From: Desulfobacterales bacterium HSG2 | GTDB lineage: Bacteria > Desulfobacterota > Desulfobacteria > Desulfobacterales > 4be13 | Assembly: GCA_030378035.1 (NCBI GenBank) | Contig: JAUCGI010000033.1 | Span: forward strand, 1-38,528 | Direction of reading: 5' to 3' | Length of the DNA stretch: 38,528 nucleotides | In this document: in pieces, positions 8,208 through 16,217 of the stretch | Layout: every line of letters begins with the position of its first letter | Numbering within the stretch: position 1 is the first letter of the stretch | Made by a program: the position numbers and the translations under genes | Notes under the pieces: generated by a model | What the model was told of the DNA's origin: nothing | What the model saw: the letters and a program-made list of their open reading frames with translations, nothing else | Database searches by the model: none

Positions 8208-9365
8208 ATGAAAAGGCAGCAAATATCAGGCAAAAGCACACAGTCGGCAAAGGATAATCAGCATCCCCGGTTTGAAATCAACCTTCTGATTCCGGTCCTT
8301 ATTTTGGTAGGGATCGGCATTATAATGGTTTACAGTTCAAGTTCCGCGGTGGCCTTGAAAAAATTCGGGAGCGACTATTATTTTTTTAAAAGACAGGCGG
8401 TTTTTTCCCTTCTCGGTATTATCGCCCTGCTCCTGTGCAGAAGTTTTCCTTTGAAATTACTCAGTTCCCTGACTTATCCGCTTCTCTGCCTTGCATTTCT
8501 TTTTCTTATTGCACTTCAGATTCCCGGTGTGGGCGTTTCTGTGGGAGGTGCCGTGCGATGGCTGCATTTCGGAGGCCTCTCATTTCAGCCCTCGGAATTT
8601 ACCCGTTTTGCTCTTATCGTCTATCTGGCCTACTCTATGAGTAAAAAGCAGGATAAACTCGGAGATTTCTATATCGGTTTCCTGCCCCATGTCATCGTAC
8701 TTTGCATATTTATCAGTCTGATATTTTTTCAGCCTGATTTCGGTTCAGCGGTTATCCTCGGAATGATCACATGGATTATGATGTTTGTGGGAGGCGTTCG
8801 GATAAAGCACCTCTTATCATCACTGATCGTTTTAATCCCCGTTGTTTCTGTCTTCCTGATCAGCGCGGAATATCGGATACAGCGGCTTGTCAGTTTCTGG
8901 GATCCGTGGCAGCATGCGGCAGACGGAGGCTATCAACTGATCCATTCTCTCATGGCCTTTGGTACAGGCGGGATATGGGGAGCAGGACTCGGTAATGGCT
9001 ATCAGAAGCTGCTCTATCTGCCTGAATCCCATACCGACTTCATATTCTCTGTTATCGGGGAAGAACTCGGACTCTTGGGGATCATGGGTATCCTGGGATT
9101 ATATATAATGATTGTATTGAAGGGGATCAAAATTGCTATGAACGCCGAAGAATCTTTTGCGTCATTCCTGGCAATCGGACTAACCGCGGCAATAGGGATT
9201 CAGGTTTGCGTCAATATGGGCGTCACCCTCGGGCTTTTACCAACCAAGGGACTGGCCCTCCCCTTTCTCAGTTACGGCGGCACCTCCCTTTTACTGAATA
9301 TGGTATCCATAGGGATACTGATAAACATTGAAAAACATAACGGACAAGTGACAGAGGGCAGATGA
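8208..9365 (+). CDS. ftsW: peptidoglycan glycosyltransferase FtsW
   Basis: FtsW is the SEDS-family glycosyltransferase of the divisome and acts with FtsI. The 385-residue protein has a short cytoplasmic N-terminus and about ten membrane segments. SEDS signatures are MVYSSSSAVALKKFG, GGAVRWLHFGGLSFQPSE, FFQPDFGSAVIL, the loop RLVSFWDPW with GYQLIHSLMAFGTGGIWGAG, ESHTDFIFSVIGEELG (catalytic Asp region) and PFLSYGGTSLL. The ATG at 8208 has GAGG seven bases upstream, one of the few clear ribosome binding sites in the cluster. It follows murD by about 97 bases containing a CACAGAGGCGCGGAGA-type repeat and its inverse. Confidence 0.96.
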   Translation: MKRQQISGKSTQSAKDNQHPRFEINLLIPVLILVGIGIIMVYSSSSAVALKKFGSDYYFFKRQAVFSLLGIIALLLCRSFPLKLLSSLTYPLLCLAFLFLIALQIPGVGVSVGGAVRWLHFGGLSFQPSEFTRFALIVYLAYSMSKKQDKLGDFYIGFLPHVIVLCIFISLIFFQPDFGSAVILGMITWIMMFVGGVRIKHLLSSLIVLIPVVSVFLISAEYRIQRLVSFWDPWQHAADGGYQLIHSLMAFGTGGIWGAGLGNGYQKLLYLPESHTDFIFSVIGEELGLLGIMGILGLYIMIVLKGIKIAMNAEESFASFLAIGLTAAIGIQVCVNMGVTLGLLPTKGLALPFLSYGGTSLLLNMVSIGILINIEKHNGQVTEGR

Positions 9366-9388
9366 CAGAGGCAGGTCAGACTGTCGAT

Positions 9389-9514
9389 CAAACTGACAAC
9401 CGACAACTGACAACTGACAACCGACAACTGACCCGACAACTGACAACTGACAACCGACAACTGACAACTGACAACCGACAACCGACAACCGACAACTAAC
9501 AACCGACAACCAAC
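9389..9514 (+). repeat. heptanucleotide array between ftsW and murG
   Basis: Units CAACTGA and CAACCGA repeat for about 120 bp in one orientation and stop at the murG ATG. In the + sense every frame contains TGA, so the array cannot be translated through. It also leaves murG without a normal ribosome binding site. Confidence 0.9.
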
Positions 9515-10600
9515 ATGAATATTTTAATCGCAGGCGGCGGCACAGGAGGACATCTTTTTCCGGGAATTTCCATTGCAGAGGCTTTTATGGCAAGGGATCC
9601 GAAGAACAGGGTTCTTTTTGTCAGCGATGGCAGGCCTCTGGAAATATCTGTTTTATCCAAAAAAGGCTTTGAGCATGAGTGCATTACGGTCAGGGGAATT
9701 AAAGGCGCAGGTGCAAGAGATCAGATGACATCGCTGTTAAAGATACCCGTGGGAATATTTGAATCTGTCCGAATCATCAGGCGTTTCAGACCTGATCTGG
9801 TTATCGGCGTCGGGAGCTATTCCGCGGGGCCGGTGGTTATAGGGGCGTGGCTTTCAGGCAGTAAGATCGCTCTTCAGGAACAGAATATTCTGCCGGGAAT
9901 TACGAACCGTATCTTATCCCCTTTTGCTGATCGGATATATGTTTCGTTTGGAAATTCAGAATTTAGAATTCGAAACTCGAAAAAAGTCCGCGTTACAGGA
10001 AATCCGATACGAAAAGAAATTCAAAACTTGAAATTTGAAACTCGGAATTCGGACTCCCCGTTTACCGTTCTGATCATAGGGGGGAGTCAGGGGGCCCGAA
10101 GCGTCAATCTGGCCGTTATGGAAGCGATACCATATATAAAGGATAAAGATCGGTTTTTCTTTATTCACCAGACCCGGGTTGAGGATGAAAAAAAGGTAAA
10201 AGATGCTTATATAAAGGAAGGGCTTTCCTGTACGGTCAGACCATTTTTCGATGACATGGCGCGGCAGTATCAGAAAGCGGACCTTCTAATATGCAGAGCC
10301 GGGGCAACGACTGTGGCGGAAATAACAGCTATCGGAAAAGGGGCCATTTTTATACCGTATCCTTTTGCTGCAAATAATCACCAAGTTCTGAATGCACAGA
10401 CGCTGACGAACGCGGGGGCCGCTGAAATGATCCTTCAGAAAGACCTCAGCGGCAGACAACTGGCTGAAAGAATCGAATACTATGCATCAAACCCGCAGGC
10501 CCTTGAAACGATGGCATCCCGGGCAAAACGGCTTGGCAGGCCGGACGCGGCAGAGGCTCTTGTTGATGACTGTTATCAATTGGTTATGCCTGCCTTATAA
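9515..10600 (+). CDS. murG: lipid I GlcNAc-transferase MurG
   Basis: MurG transfers GlcNAc from UDP-GlcNAc to lipid I on the cytoplasmic face of the inner membrane, giving lipid II. The glycine loop GGGTGGHLFPGISIAE is at residues 7-22. Further motifs are GVGSYSAGPVV, QEQNILPGITNR, TGNPIRKEI, GGSQGARSVN and the UDP-GlcNAc site CRAGATTVAEI with IPYPFAANNHQ. Two surface stretches, SEFRIRNSK and QNLKFETRNSDS, flank TGNPIR and are encoded by degenerate 7-bp units (9953-9980, 10025-10052). At 361 residues the protein is close to normal. The ATG abuts the preceding array, so the start is set by homology. Confidence 0.95.
   Translation: MNILIAGGGTGGHLFPGISIAEAFMARDPKNRVLFVSDGRPLEISVLSKKGFEHECITVRGIKGAGARDQMTSLLKIPVGIFESVRIIRRFRPDLVIGVGSYSAGPVVIGAWLSGSKIALQEQNILPGITNRILSPFADRIYVSFGNSEFRIRNSKKVRVTGNPIRKEIQNLKFETRNSDSPFTVLIIGGSQGARSVNLAVMEAIPYIKDKDRFFFIHQTRVEDEKKVKDAYIKEGLSCTVRPFFDDMARQYQKADLLICRAGATTVAEITAIGKGAIFIPYPFAANNHQVLNAQTLTNAGAAEMILQKDLSGRQLAERIEYYASNPQALETMASRAKRLGRPDAAEALVDDCYQLVMPAL
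9953..10052 (+). repeat. two degenerate heptanucleotide arrays inside murG
   Basis: Units AATTCAG, AATTTAG, AATTCGA, AACTCGA occupy 9953-9980. Units AACTTGA, AATTTGA, AACTCGG, AATTCGG occupy 10025-10052. Both share the AAYTNNN pattern and are separated by the conserved VTGNPIRKEI coding segment. Confidence 0.7.
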
Positions 10601-10697
10601 AGTCTGATCACAATATTAATATGGATGCAGGAAAGGAAGCTCGCGGCGTTTGTGGGATATAAAACTTATGGTCAGCTTACTTAAGAGGTGAAGGACT

Positions 10698-10952
10698 ATG
10701 GGAACCTGTGTGTTGAAAATCAGTTTGTCGGATGACATGGTGGAAGAAATAGAAAAACATAAAAAACTCAGGCGTAAACAGAATATCGAAGAAGCTGTTA
10801 TCGACCTGATTGATTATGCTCTGAAACTGCCTCGATATTTTATTAAGTTTGACTGGGAAAAAGCCGAAGATGAGGCTGACCGTGAAATAGCTTCCGGTAA
10901 AACCGAATCATTCGACACGGTTGAAGACTTTATTACGGATTTGAAAAAATGA
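10698..10952 (+). CDS. antitoxin-like small protein between murG and murC
   Basis: This 84-residue protein has an N-terminal segment (KISLSDDMVEEIEKHKK) like a ribbon-helix-helix or short DNA-binding fold. Its acidic C-terminus, DWEKAEDEADREIASGKTES followed by FDTVEDFITDLKK, is typical of type II antitoxins. ATG 10698 has AAGAGGTGAAG upstream, a good ribosome binding site. It overlaps by ATGA the start of a RelE-like toxin frame cut short after about 18 codons by a heptamer array. It is foreign to dcw clusters and looks like an accessory insertion between murG and murC. I assign antitoxin role from tail pattern and operon layout; the exact family is not certain. Confidence 0.75.
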   Translation: MGTCVLKISLSDDMVEEIEKHKKLRRKQNIEEAVIDLIDYALKLPRYFIKFDWEKAEDEADREIASGKTESFDTVEDFITDLKK

Positions 10953-11041
10953 GAATCGCCCGTACCGATGGATTTAAGAAGGATTTTAAGCGGCTTCCGA
11001 AATCAACAACTGACAACCAACAACCAACAACTGACAACTGA
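10949..11041 (+). pseudogene. truncated RelE/YafQ-like toxin, cut by repeat array
   Basis: The frame starts at ATG 10949, overlapping the antitoxin stop as ATGA, the usual layout of antitoxin-toxin operons. It reads MRIARTDGFKKDFKRLPK, a typical beginning of RelE/YafQ-fold toxins. After that codons come from the array (STTDNQQPTTDN), ending in TGA at 11039-11041. The catalytic half is missing, so the product cannot be an active toxin. The array sits exactly where the toxin body should be. Confidence 0.8.
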
Positions 11042-11137
11042 CAACCAACAACTGACAACCAACAACTGACAACCAACAACTGACAACCAACAACTGACAA
11101 CCAACAACTGACAACCAACAACTGACAACTGACAACA
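11003..11137 (+). repeat. heptanucleotide array between toxin remnant and murC
   Basis: Units CAACCAA and CAACTGA alternate, giving a 14-bp higher-order period over much of the array. It terminates the truncated toxin frame and ends a few bases before the murC ATG (11141). Confidence 0.9.
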
Positions 11138-11140
11138 GTT

Positions 11141-12508
11141 ATGTACAATAAAAAATATCACATCCATTTCGTCGGAGTCGGCGGTATCGGCATGAGCGGC
11201 ATTGCCGAACTCCTTCTGAATTTAGGTTACAAAGTATCGGGATCGGATATCAGACTGTCGGATATTACCGAAAATCTTGAAAACATGGGGGGCACCATAT
11301 TTGAAGGACATTCTGAGGATCAGACAGAAGGGGCCGACGTTGTGGTCACATCCTCCGCGGTCGGTCCTGAAAACCCTGAAATTATCGCGGCCCGGCAGGC
11401 ATCCGTTCCTGTGATACCGAGAGCGGAAATGCTTGCAGAACTGATGCGTTTGAAATATAGTATAGCGGTTGCCGGCGCGCATGGTAAAACATCAACCACA
11501 TCTATCGTCGCTTCCGTTTTAGGTGAAGGCGGTTTTGATCCGACAGTGGTCATCGGCGGGAAATTGAAGAGCATTGGAACCAATGCTGTCCTCGGGAAAG
11601 GGGATTTTATTGTGGCTGAAGCAGATGAAAGCGACGGCTCTTTTCTGAAGATGTCCCCGACCATCGCGGTGGTAACCAATATCGACAAGGAACATCTTGA
11701 CTTTTATCAGGGACTGAGTTCCATAAAAGAAGCTTTTCTGAACTTTATTGAAAGGATACCTTTTTACGGTCTTGCCGTACTTTGTTTGGATAACGAGCCG
11801 ATACAGGACCTTATTCCGAAAGTAAAAAAACGGTTTACCTCCTACGGAATGAGCACCCAGGCGGATTTTCAGGCCAGAAACATAGTATTTGAAGGGTTGA
11901 AAAGCCGGTTCACTGCTTATCATTTCGGAAAAAAGCTCGGGGAGATCACTTTGAATCTTCCAGGCGTCCATAATGTTTCCAATTCCTTAGCGAGCATCGC
12001 GGTGGGAACCGAACTGGATATCCCCTTTGATGTGATTAAATCCGCCTTGGAAACCGTGGAAGGAGTTCAGCGGAGACTGGAGATCAAGGGAGAGGTCAGG
12101 GGAGTTACCATTGTCGATGATTACGGACATCACCCCACCGAAATCAAAACGACGCTGCAAGCTGCCAGAGACAGTTGGCCTGACAGACGGATTGTTGTGG
12201 TGTTTCAGCCACACCGTTACACTCGGACCAAAGCGCTTTTTGATGAGTTCACCCGTGCATTTTACCAGTCAGATGTACTTGTGGCGCTTCCCATCTATCC
12301 GGCAGGGGAAGAACCGACAGAGAACGGACCGGACGGTTACGCCCTATACGAAGGCATAAGAGCACACGGCCATAAAGATGTGATCTATAAAGAGGACTTT
12401 AAAACAACCGTATCTTATTTAAAGGAAATATTAAAAGAAGGAGATATCCTGCTTACCCAGGGAGCAGGGAATGTTTGGAGAGTGGGGAGGTTGATGTTTG
12501 ATGCTTGA
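11141..12508 (+). CDS. murC: UDP-N-acetylmuramate--L-alanine ligase MurC
   Basis: MurC adds L-Ala to UDP-MurNAc, the first of the four Mur ligase steps. The protein begins with [17 protein letters not shown] and has SGSD, the ATP loop [10 protein letters not shown] at about residue 112, [58 protein letters not shown] and [10 protein letters not shown]. The length of 455 residues is normal. The last five residues (LMFDA) and the stop come from the TTGATGT array that follows. The ATG is preceded by array sequence with no ribosome binding site. MurC, MurD and MurF are present here and MurE is not. Confidence 0.96.
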   Translation: MYNKKYHIHFVGVGGIGMSGIAELLLNLGYKVSGSDIRLSDITENLENMGGTIFEGHSEDQTEGADVVVTSSAVGPENPEIIAARQASVPVIPRAEMLAELMRLKYSIAVAGAHGKTSTTSIVASVLGEGGFDPTVVIGGKLKSIGTNAVLGKGDFIVAEADESDGSFLKMSPTIAVVTNIDKEHLDFYQGLSSIKEAFLNFIERIPFYGLAVLCLDNEPIQDLIPKVKKRFTSYGMSTQADFQARNIVFEGLKSRFTAYHFGKKLGEITLNLPGVHNVSNSLASIAVGTELDIPFDVIKSALETVEGVQRRLEIKGEVRGVTIVDDYGHHPTEIKTTLQAARDSWPDRRIVVVFQPHRYTRTKALFDEFTRAFYQSDVLVALPIYPAGEEPTENGPDGYALYEGIRAHGHKDVIYKEDFKTTVSYLKEILKEGDILLTQGAGNVWRVGRLMFDA

Positions 12509-12689
12509 TGTTTGATGTTTGATGCTGGATGCTGGATGCTGGATGCTTGATACTGGATGCTTGATACTGGATGCTGGATGCTGGAAAGTGAACTTTCAAG
12601 CATCGAGCATCAAGCATCAAATACCAAGCATCAAGCATCAAGCATCAAGCATCAAATACCAAGCATCAAGCATCAAGCATCAAGCATCC
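12491..12689. repeat. long inverted heptanucleotide arrays between murC and murB
   Basis: The left arm (12491-12586) is made of TTGATGT, TTGATGC, TGGATGC and TTGATAC units. The right arm (about 12598-12689) is made of the complementary GCATCAA, GCATCGA and ATACCAA units. The centre is GAAAGTGAACTTTC, itself nearly palindromic. The whole could form a hairpin with arms of about 90 nt. The murC stop codon is in the left arm, and murB starts 9 bases after the right arm. Confidence 0.93.
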
Positions 12690-12697
12690 ACAGTATT

Positions 12698-13786
12698 ATG
12701 CTTGATTTTGATTCAAAAAAATGGCTGTCAGGCTTTTTAAACGGTAATGTCAGATTTAATGAGCCGATGTCCGGGCACACATCGTTTCGGGTGGGCGGTC
12801 CGGCCGATGCGTACATTACACCCGAAACCGGGGAAGAACTGGTTAACATTATAAAGGGTGCCCGCCAAAGGGAAATCGAGTATGTAATTGTCGGAGGCGG
12901 CACAAATCTTCTTGTAAAAGATAAAGGTGTTCGGGGAATTGTCATCGCCCTGAAAAAAGGTTTCAACAAAATTATACAGACAAAGATCAACAAGGATGGG
13001 GTTATTGTAACGGCAATGGCAGGTTCCGGTCTGGGACGCCTTTGTAATTTTGCCATTGAGCACGGACTTGAAGGCATGAATTTCGCGATTGGCATTCCGG
13101 GAACTGTGGGAGGGGCTGTGATGATGAACGCCGGTACGGCTTACGGTTCAATGGAAAGTGTCCTTGAATCTGTTAATATTCTTCTGCCCACAGGCCGGAC
13201 CGAAAGAATTAAGAGGGAAAACCTGAAATTTGATTATAGGAAGCTCGATATTGTTCAAAGCTGCATAAACGCGGGAGCCAGCAGCCCCGCCGGAGGACAG
13301 CCCGTGATACTCGACGGACGTTTCTGCCTGCACCCTTCGGACCCGGTGAAGCTAAAGAAAGAGGCTGCAAGGATTATGAATACCCGCAGAGAAAAACAGC
13401 CGACAGGCTTTCCGAATGCAGGATGCTTCTTCAAAAATCCGGGGGTGTCAGTGGTCCGTGGTCCGTGGTCAGTGGTCAGTGGTCCGTTGCAACGGACAAC
13501 GGACAACCGTCAACCGTCAACCGTCAACCGTCAACCGTCAACCGTCAACTGGCAACCGTCAACCGTCAACCGTCAACCGTCTGCCGGCGAACTTATCGAA
13601 CGGGCCGGGTTGAAGGGGAAACGGATCGGCGGGGCGGAGATTTCGGCAAAGCACGCCAATTTTATCATAAACCGTAAAAGGGCGTCGGCCGCGGATATAC
13701 TTGCAGCGGCAGAGCTTATTCAGGAAACCGTATCGAAAATGTTTGGTATCCATCTGGAAACAGAGGTCAGGATTCTTGGAGAATAA
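12698..13786 (+). CDS. murB: UDP-N-acetylenolpyruvoylglucosamine reductase MurB
   Basis: MurB is the FAD/NADPH enzyme that makes UDP-MurNAc. The FAD domain has HTSFRVGGPADAYI and YVIVGGGTNLLVKD, then GLEGMNFAIGIPGTVGGAVMMNAG with the conserved GxPG and GGxxxMNAG motifs. The C-terminal domain has REKQPTGFPNAGCFFKNP and IGGAEISAKHANFIIN. Cys stands at the usual Ser/Cys active position (GCFFKNP). Immediately after KNP, about 44 residues from a 7-bp array (VSGPLQ, QPSTVNR repeats) interrupt the protein before AGELIERAGLKG, which normally follows directly. Thus the insert lies beside the catalytic loop, in frame. The open frame extends upstream through the array to 12557. ATG 12698 was chosen because the conserved sequence begins there. 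Confidence 0.94.
   Translation: MLDFDSKKWLSGFLNGNVRFNEPMSGHTSFRVGGPADAYITPETGEELVNIIKGARQREIEYVIVGGGTNLLVKDKGVRGIVIALKKGFNKIIQTKINKDGVIVTAMAGSGLGRLCNFAIEHGLEGMNFAIGIPGTVGGAVMMNAGTAYGSMESVLESVNILLPTGRTERIKRENLKFDYRKLDIVQSCINAGASSPAGGQPVILDGRFCLHPSDPVKLKKEAARIMNTRREKQPTGFPNAGCFFKNPGVSVVRGPWSVVSGPLQRTTDNRQPSTVNRQPSTVNWQPSTVNRQPSAGELIERAGLKGKRIGGAEISAKHANFIINRKRASAADILAAAELIQETVSKMFGIHLETEVRILGE
13446..13577 (+). repeat. heptanucleotide arrays inside murB
   Basis: The left part has GTCAGTG and GTCCGTG units. The centre is the perfect palindrome TCCGTTGCAACGGA, followed by CAACGGA and then about ten AACCGTC units. The read strand gives heptapeptides GQWSVVS-like and QPSTVNR, both free of stops. 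It lies between the KNP and AGELIE codons. Confidence 0.92.
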
Positions 13787-14852
13787 GCGCAAACGGAAAA
13801 ATTATTATCGAAAGATCCCTTTGAGAAGAGGGGGATTGGAAAAGGTGGTCGTGACGAGCAGCGGAAGTTTTGCACACCGGGGATATGCAAAACATATCTC
13901 ATTACTTGTACGAGAGGATATTCCGAAAAATATCAATACAATAGAATACGCTAAGTTTTTTTTGAAAATAATGGGCATAGCGGCCCTTTTAACTATGACA
14001 AGTCTCCTTCTTATCTTTTTGCACGACTGTTTTACGCAGTGTGACTATTTCGGGGCGAAATACATAGCAATAAAAGGGATATGCAAACTTTCCGAGCAGG
14101 AGGTGATGAAACGGGCGCAGATCCGTCTGGGAGTAAATATTCTTTCTGTGAACCTTTCAAAAGCAGAAAAAAAATTGGAGTCACATCCGTGGATAGCCGA
14201 AGCCGATATAAGAAGAGGCCTCCCGTCGAATATCCTTGTAAAGATAACGGAGCAGAAGCCGCTTGCCGTTCTCCGCATCTTCGTAAGTTCCCCGACCGAA
14301 AGAAAATACCGGGGAGCAAACGCCGGATACTGGGAACAAATAAGAACAATAACAAAAGCCGGATACTGGGAAGACGGGGAACGGGATTGCCTCGAATTTA
14401 TGATAAATACCGAGGGAAAAATATTTAAAAAATGGGACCCGTTCCGCGATCCCCGTAATTTGCCGGTCATCACCGGTCTCAGCTTTTCGGATATCAGAAT
14501 ATCAGAAGAGGAACGGTTTGAAAGCGTGCCATACAAGGCGGTGATGAGGCTTTTACAGTTGGGAAAACAGCCCGGAAGTGTTCTTCCCAACAGATCAATA
14601 ACAAAAATCAAAGTGGACAGAGAAATGGGCGTTACCCTGCAATTGGCGGAGCGTCCCGGGATTGCCGGGCTTTCAATTAACCGGATCAAAGCGGTAAAAC
14701 TTGGCTACAATAACTATCCGGATAAATATGGCAGACTTAGGGAAATATTATTTTATCTGGGGAAACAAAATATTGTCAATATTGACTCCATTGATCTGAA
14801 TAACTTAAATCGCATTGTCGTTTCGGAAGGGACGGGTTATAAGTCATGGTAA
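13776..14852 (+). CDS. ftsQ: cell division protein FtsQ
   Basis: FtsQ is a bitopic membrane protein that links early and late divisome proteins. The N-terminus is basic (KRKRKNYYRKIPLRRGG), a membrane segment lies in FFLKIMGIAALLTMTSLLLI, and a POTRA domain follows (YIAIKGICKLSEQEVMKRAQ up to DIRRGLPSNILVKITEQKPL). The C-terminal beta domain contains FMINTEGKIFKKWDP, LPVITGL and KYGRLREILFYL. I chose TTG 13776, with GAGG upstream, because it overlaps the murB end by 11 bases and gives the expected cytoplasmic tail; no ATG occurs before the membrane segment. About 30 extra residues, including two AGYWE copies encoded by a 15-bp direct repeat (14322-14336, 14358-14372), interrupt the region after the POTRA domain. 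Confidence 0.88.
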   Translation: MENKRKRKNYYRKIPLRRGGLEKVVVTSSGSFAHRGYAKHISLLVREDIPKNINTIEYAKFFLKIMGIAALLTMTSLLLIFLHDCFTQCDYFGAKYIAIKGICKLSEQEVMKRAQIRLGVNILSVNLSKAEKKLESHPWIAEADIRRGLPSNILVKITEQKPLAVLRIFVSSPTERKYRGANAGYWEQIRTITKAGYWEDGERDCLEFMINTEGKIFKKWDPFRDPRNLPVITGLSFSDIRISEEERFESVPYKAVMRLLQLGKQPGSVLPNRSITKIKVDREMGVTLQLAERPGIAGLSINRIKAVKLGYNNYPDKYGRLREILFYLGKQNIVNIDSIDLNNLNRIVVSEGTGYKSW

Positions 14853-14862
14853 GGAGGATGAA

Positions 14863-16089
14863 GTGGCTGGTCAGGAAGAGATAATCGTTGGCCTTGATAT
14901 TGGAACAACCAAAATCTGTGCGGTGGTCGGAGAAGTGACCGGAAACGAAATAAACATCATCGGAATCGGTACCCACCCTTCAATCGGACTTCGGAAAGGT
15001 GTTGTGGTAAATATCGAATCGACTGTACAATCCATAAAAAAGGCGGTTGAAGACGCGGAATTAATGGCCGGCGTTGAGATATCAGCGGTCTATGCCGGCA
15101 TTGCGGGAGGCCACATTACCGGTTTCAACAGCCGCGGAATCATAGCCATAAAAGGTGCCGAGGTCACACAGCATGATGTGGAACGGGTGATTGACGCGGC
15201 TCGGGCCGTGGCAATCCCCATGGATCGGGAAGTCATCCATGTGCTTCCCCAGGAATTCATTGTTGACGACCAAGCCGGAATTCTGGATCCGGTGGGAATG
15301 GCTGCTGTAAGGTTGGAGGCAAAAATTCACATTGTGACCGGAGCGGTGACATCCGCGCACAACATCGTGAAATGTGCAAACCGGGCCGGCCTTGATGTAT
15401 GTGACATTGTATTGGAATCCCTCGCATCGGGTGAGGCGGTATTGGCGGAAGAGGAAAAAGAACTGGGCGCGGCCCTCCTCGACCTCGGCGGCGGAACGAG
15501 CGATCTGGCAATTTTTTCCAATAAAAACATCAAACACACATTTGTGCTTGCCCTCGGCGGAAACAACCTGACAAATGATATTGCAATCGGCCTGCGGGCC
15601 CCCCTTGCCGAGGCAGAGAATATCAAGAAAAAATACGGAACCTGTCTGGCTAAGAATATCAGCCCGGAGGAGACCATCGAAGTGCCGGGAATGGGGGGAC
15701 GGAAACCCAGAAAGCTTTCACGGCAGATACTGGGGGAAATTCTGGAACCCCGCATGGAAGAAATCTTTGAGCTGATACAGCGGGAAATTTACAGAGCAGG
15801 AATGGAAAACACAATGCCCTCGGGTGTCGTTGTCACCGGCGGGTCAGCTCTTCTGGACGGGAGCACAGAAATCGCCGAATCGGTTTTCAATCTTCCGACC
15901 CGCCTAGGCAAGCCCCGGGGAATCGGAGGACTTGTGGATGTTGTCAACAATCCCATGTATGCCACAAGTGTGGGCCTCGTCTTATTCGGTGCCCAGAACC
16001 AGCCTGAAAACAAATTCAGGATCCGTGATTCAAACATTTTCAACCGGGTCATGGGCCGGATGAAGAAATGGTTTAAAGATATAATTTAA
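14863..16089 (+). CDS. ftsA: cell division protein FtsA
   Basis: FtsA is the actin-like ATPase that tethers FtsZ to the membrane. The GTG at 14863 has AAGGAGG five bases upstream, the best ribosome binding site in the cluster; upstream in-frame codons belong to the end of ftsQ. Motifs are phosphate-1 VGLDIGTTKICAVVGEV, the 1C domain (HVLPQEFIVDDQAGILDPVG), phosphate-2 LDLGGGTSDLAIF, and adenosine GVVVTGGSALLDG. The C-terminus VMGRMKKWFKDII is the amphipathic membrane-targeting helix. The 408-residue length is typical and no heptamer insert is present. It ends just before the TTAAGGG hairpin that separates it from ftsZ. Confidence 0.97.
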   Translation: MAGQEEIIVGLDIGTTKICAVVGEVTGNEINIIGIGTHPSIGLRKGVVVNIESTVQSIKKAVEDAELMAGVEISAVYAGIAGGHITGFNSRGIIAIKGAEVTQHDVERVIDAARAVAIPMDREVIHVLPQEFIVDDQAGILDPVGMAAVRLEAKIHIVTGAVTSAHNIVKCANRAGLDVCDIVLESLASGEAVLAEEEKELGAALLDLGGGTSDLAIFSNKNIKHTFVLALGGNNLTNDIAIGLRAPLAEAENIKKKYGTCLAKNISPEETIEVPGMGGRKPRKLSRQILGEILEPRMEEIFELIQREIYRAGMENTMPSGVVVTGGSALLDGSTEIAESVFNLPTRLGKPRGIGGLVDVVNNPMYATSVGLVLFGAQNQPENKFRIRDSNIFNRVMGRMKKWFKDII

Positions 16090-16198
16090 AAGGGTTAAGG
16101 GTTAAGGGTTAAGGGTTAAGGTTGTATGCAGGATTATCCTTAAAACTTAACCTTAACCCTGAACCCTTAAAACTTAACCCTTAACCCCTTAACCCCTT
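16090..16198. repeat. inverted TTAAGGG arrays between ftsA and ftsZ
   Basis: The left arm is GGGTTAA repeated about four times (16092-16121). The right arm is TTAACCC/TTAACCT-type units (about 16143-16198). About 20 bases separate them. In RNA the arms would form a stable long hairpin ending two bases before the ftsZ ribosome binding site region, so it could attenuate or process the ftsA-ftsZ transcript. Confidence 0.9.
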
Positions 16199-16217
16199 GA
16201 AATAGGAGGTGGAAACG

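Noticed and set aside
11003..11137. CRISPR-like array
   Set aside because: The repeats are contiguous 7-mers with no unique spacers, and no cas genes are present.
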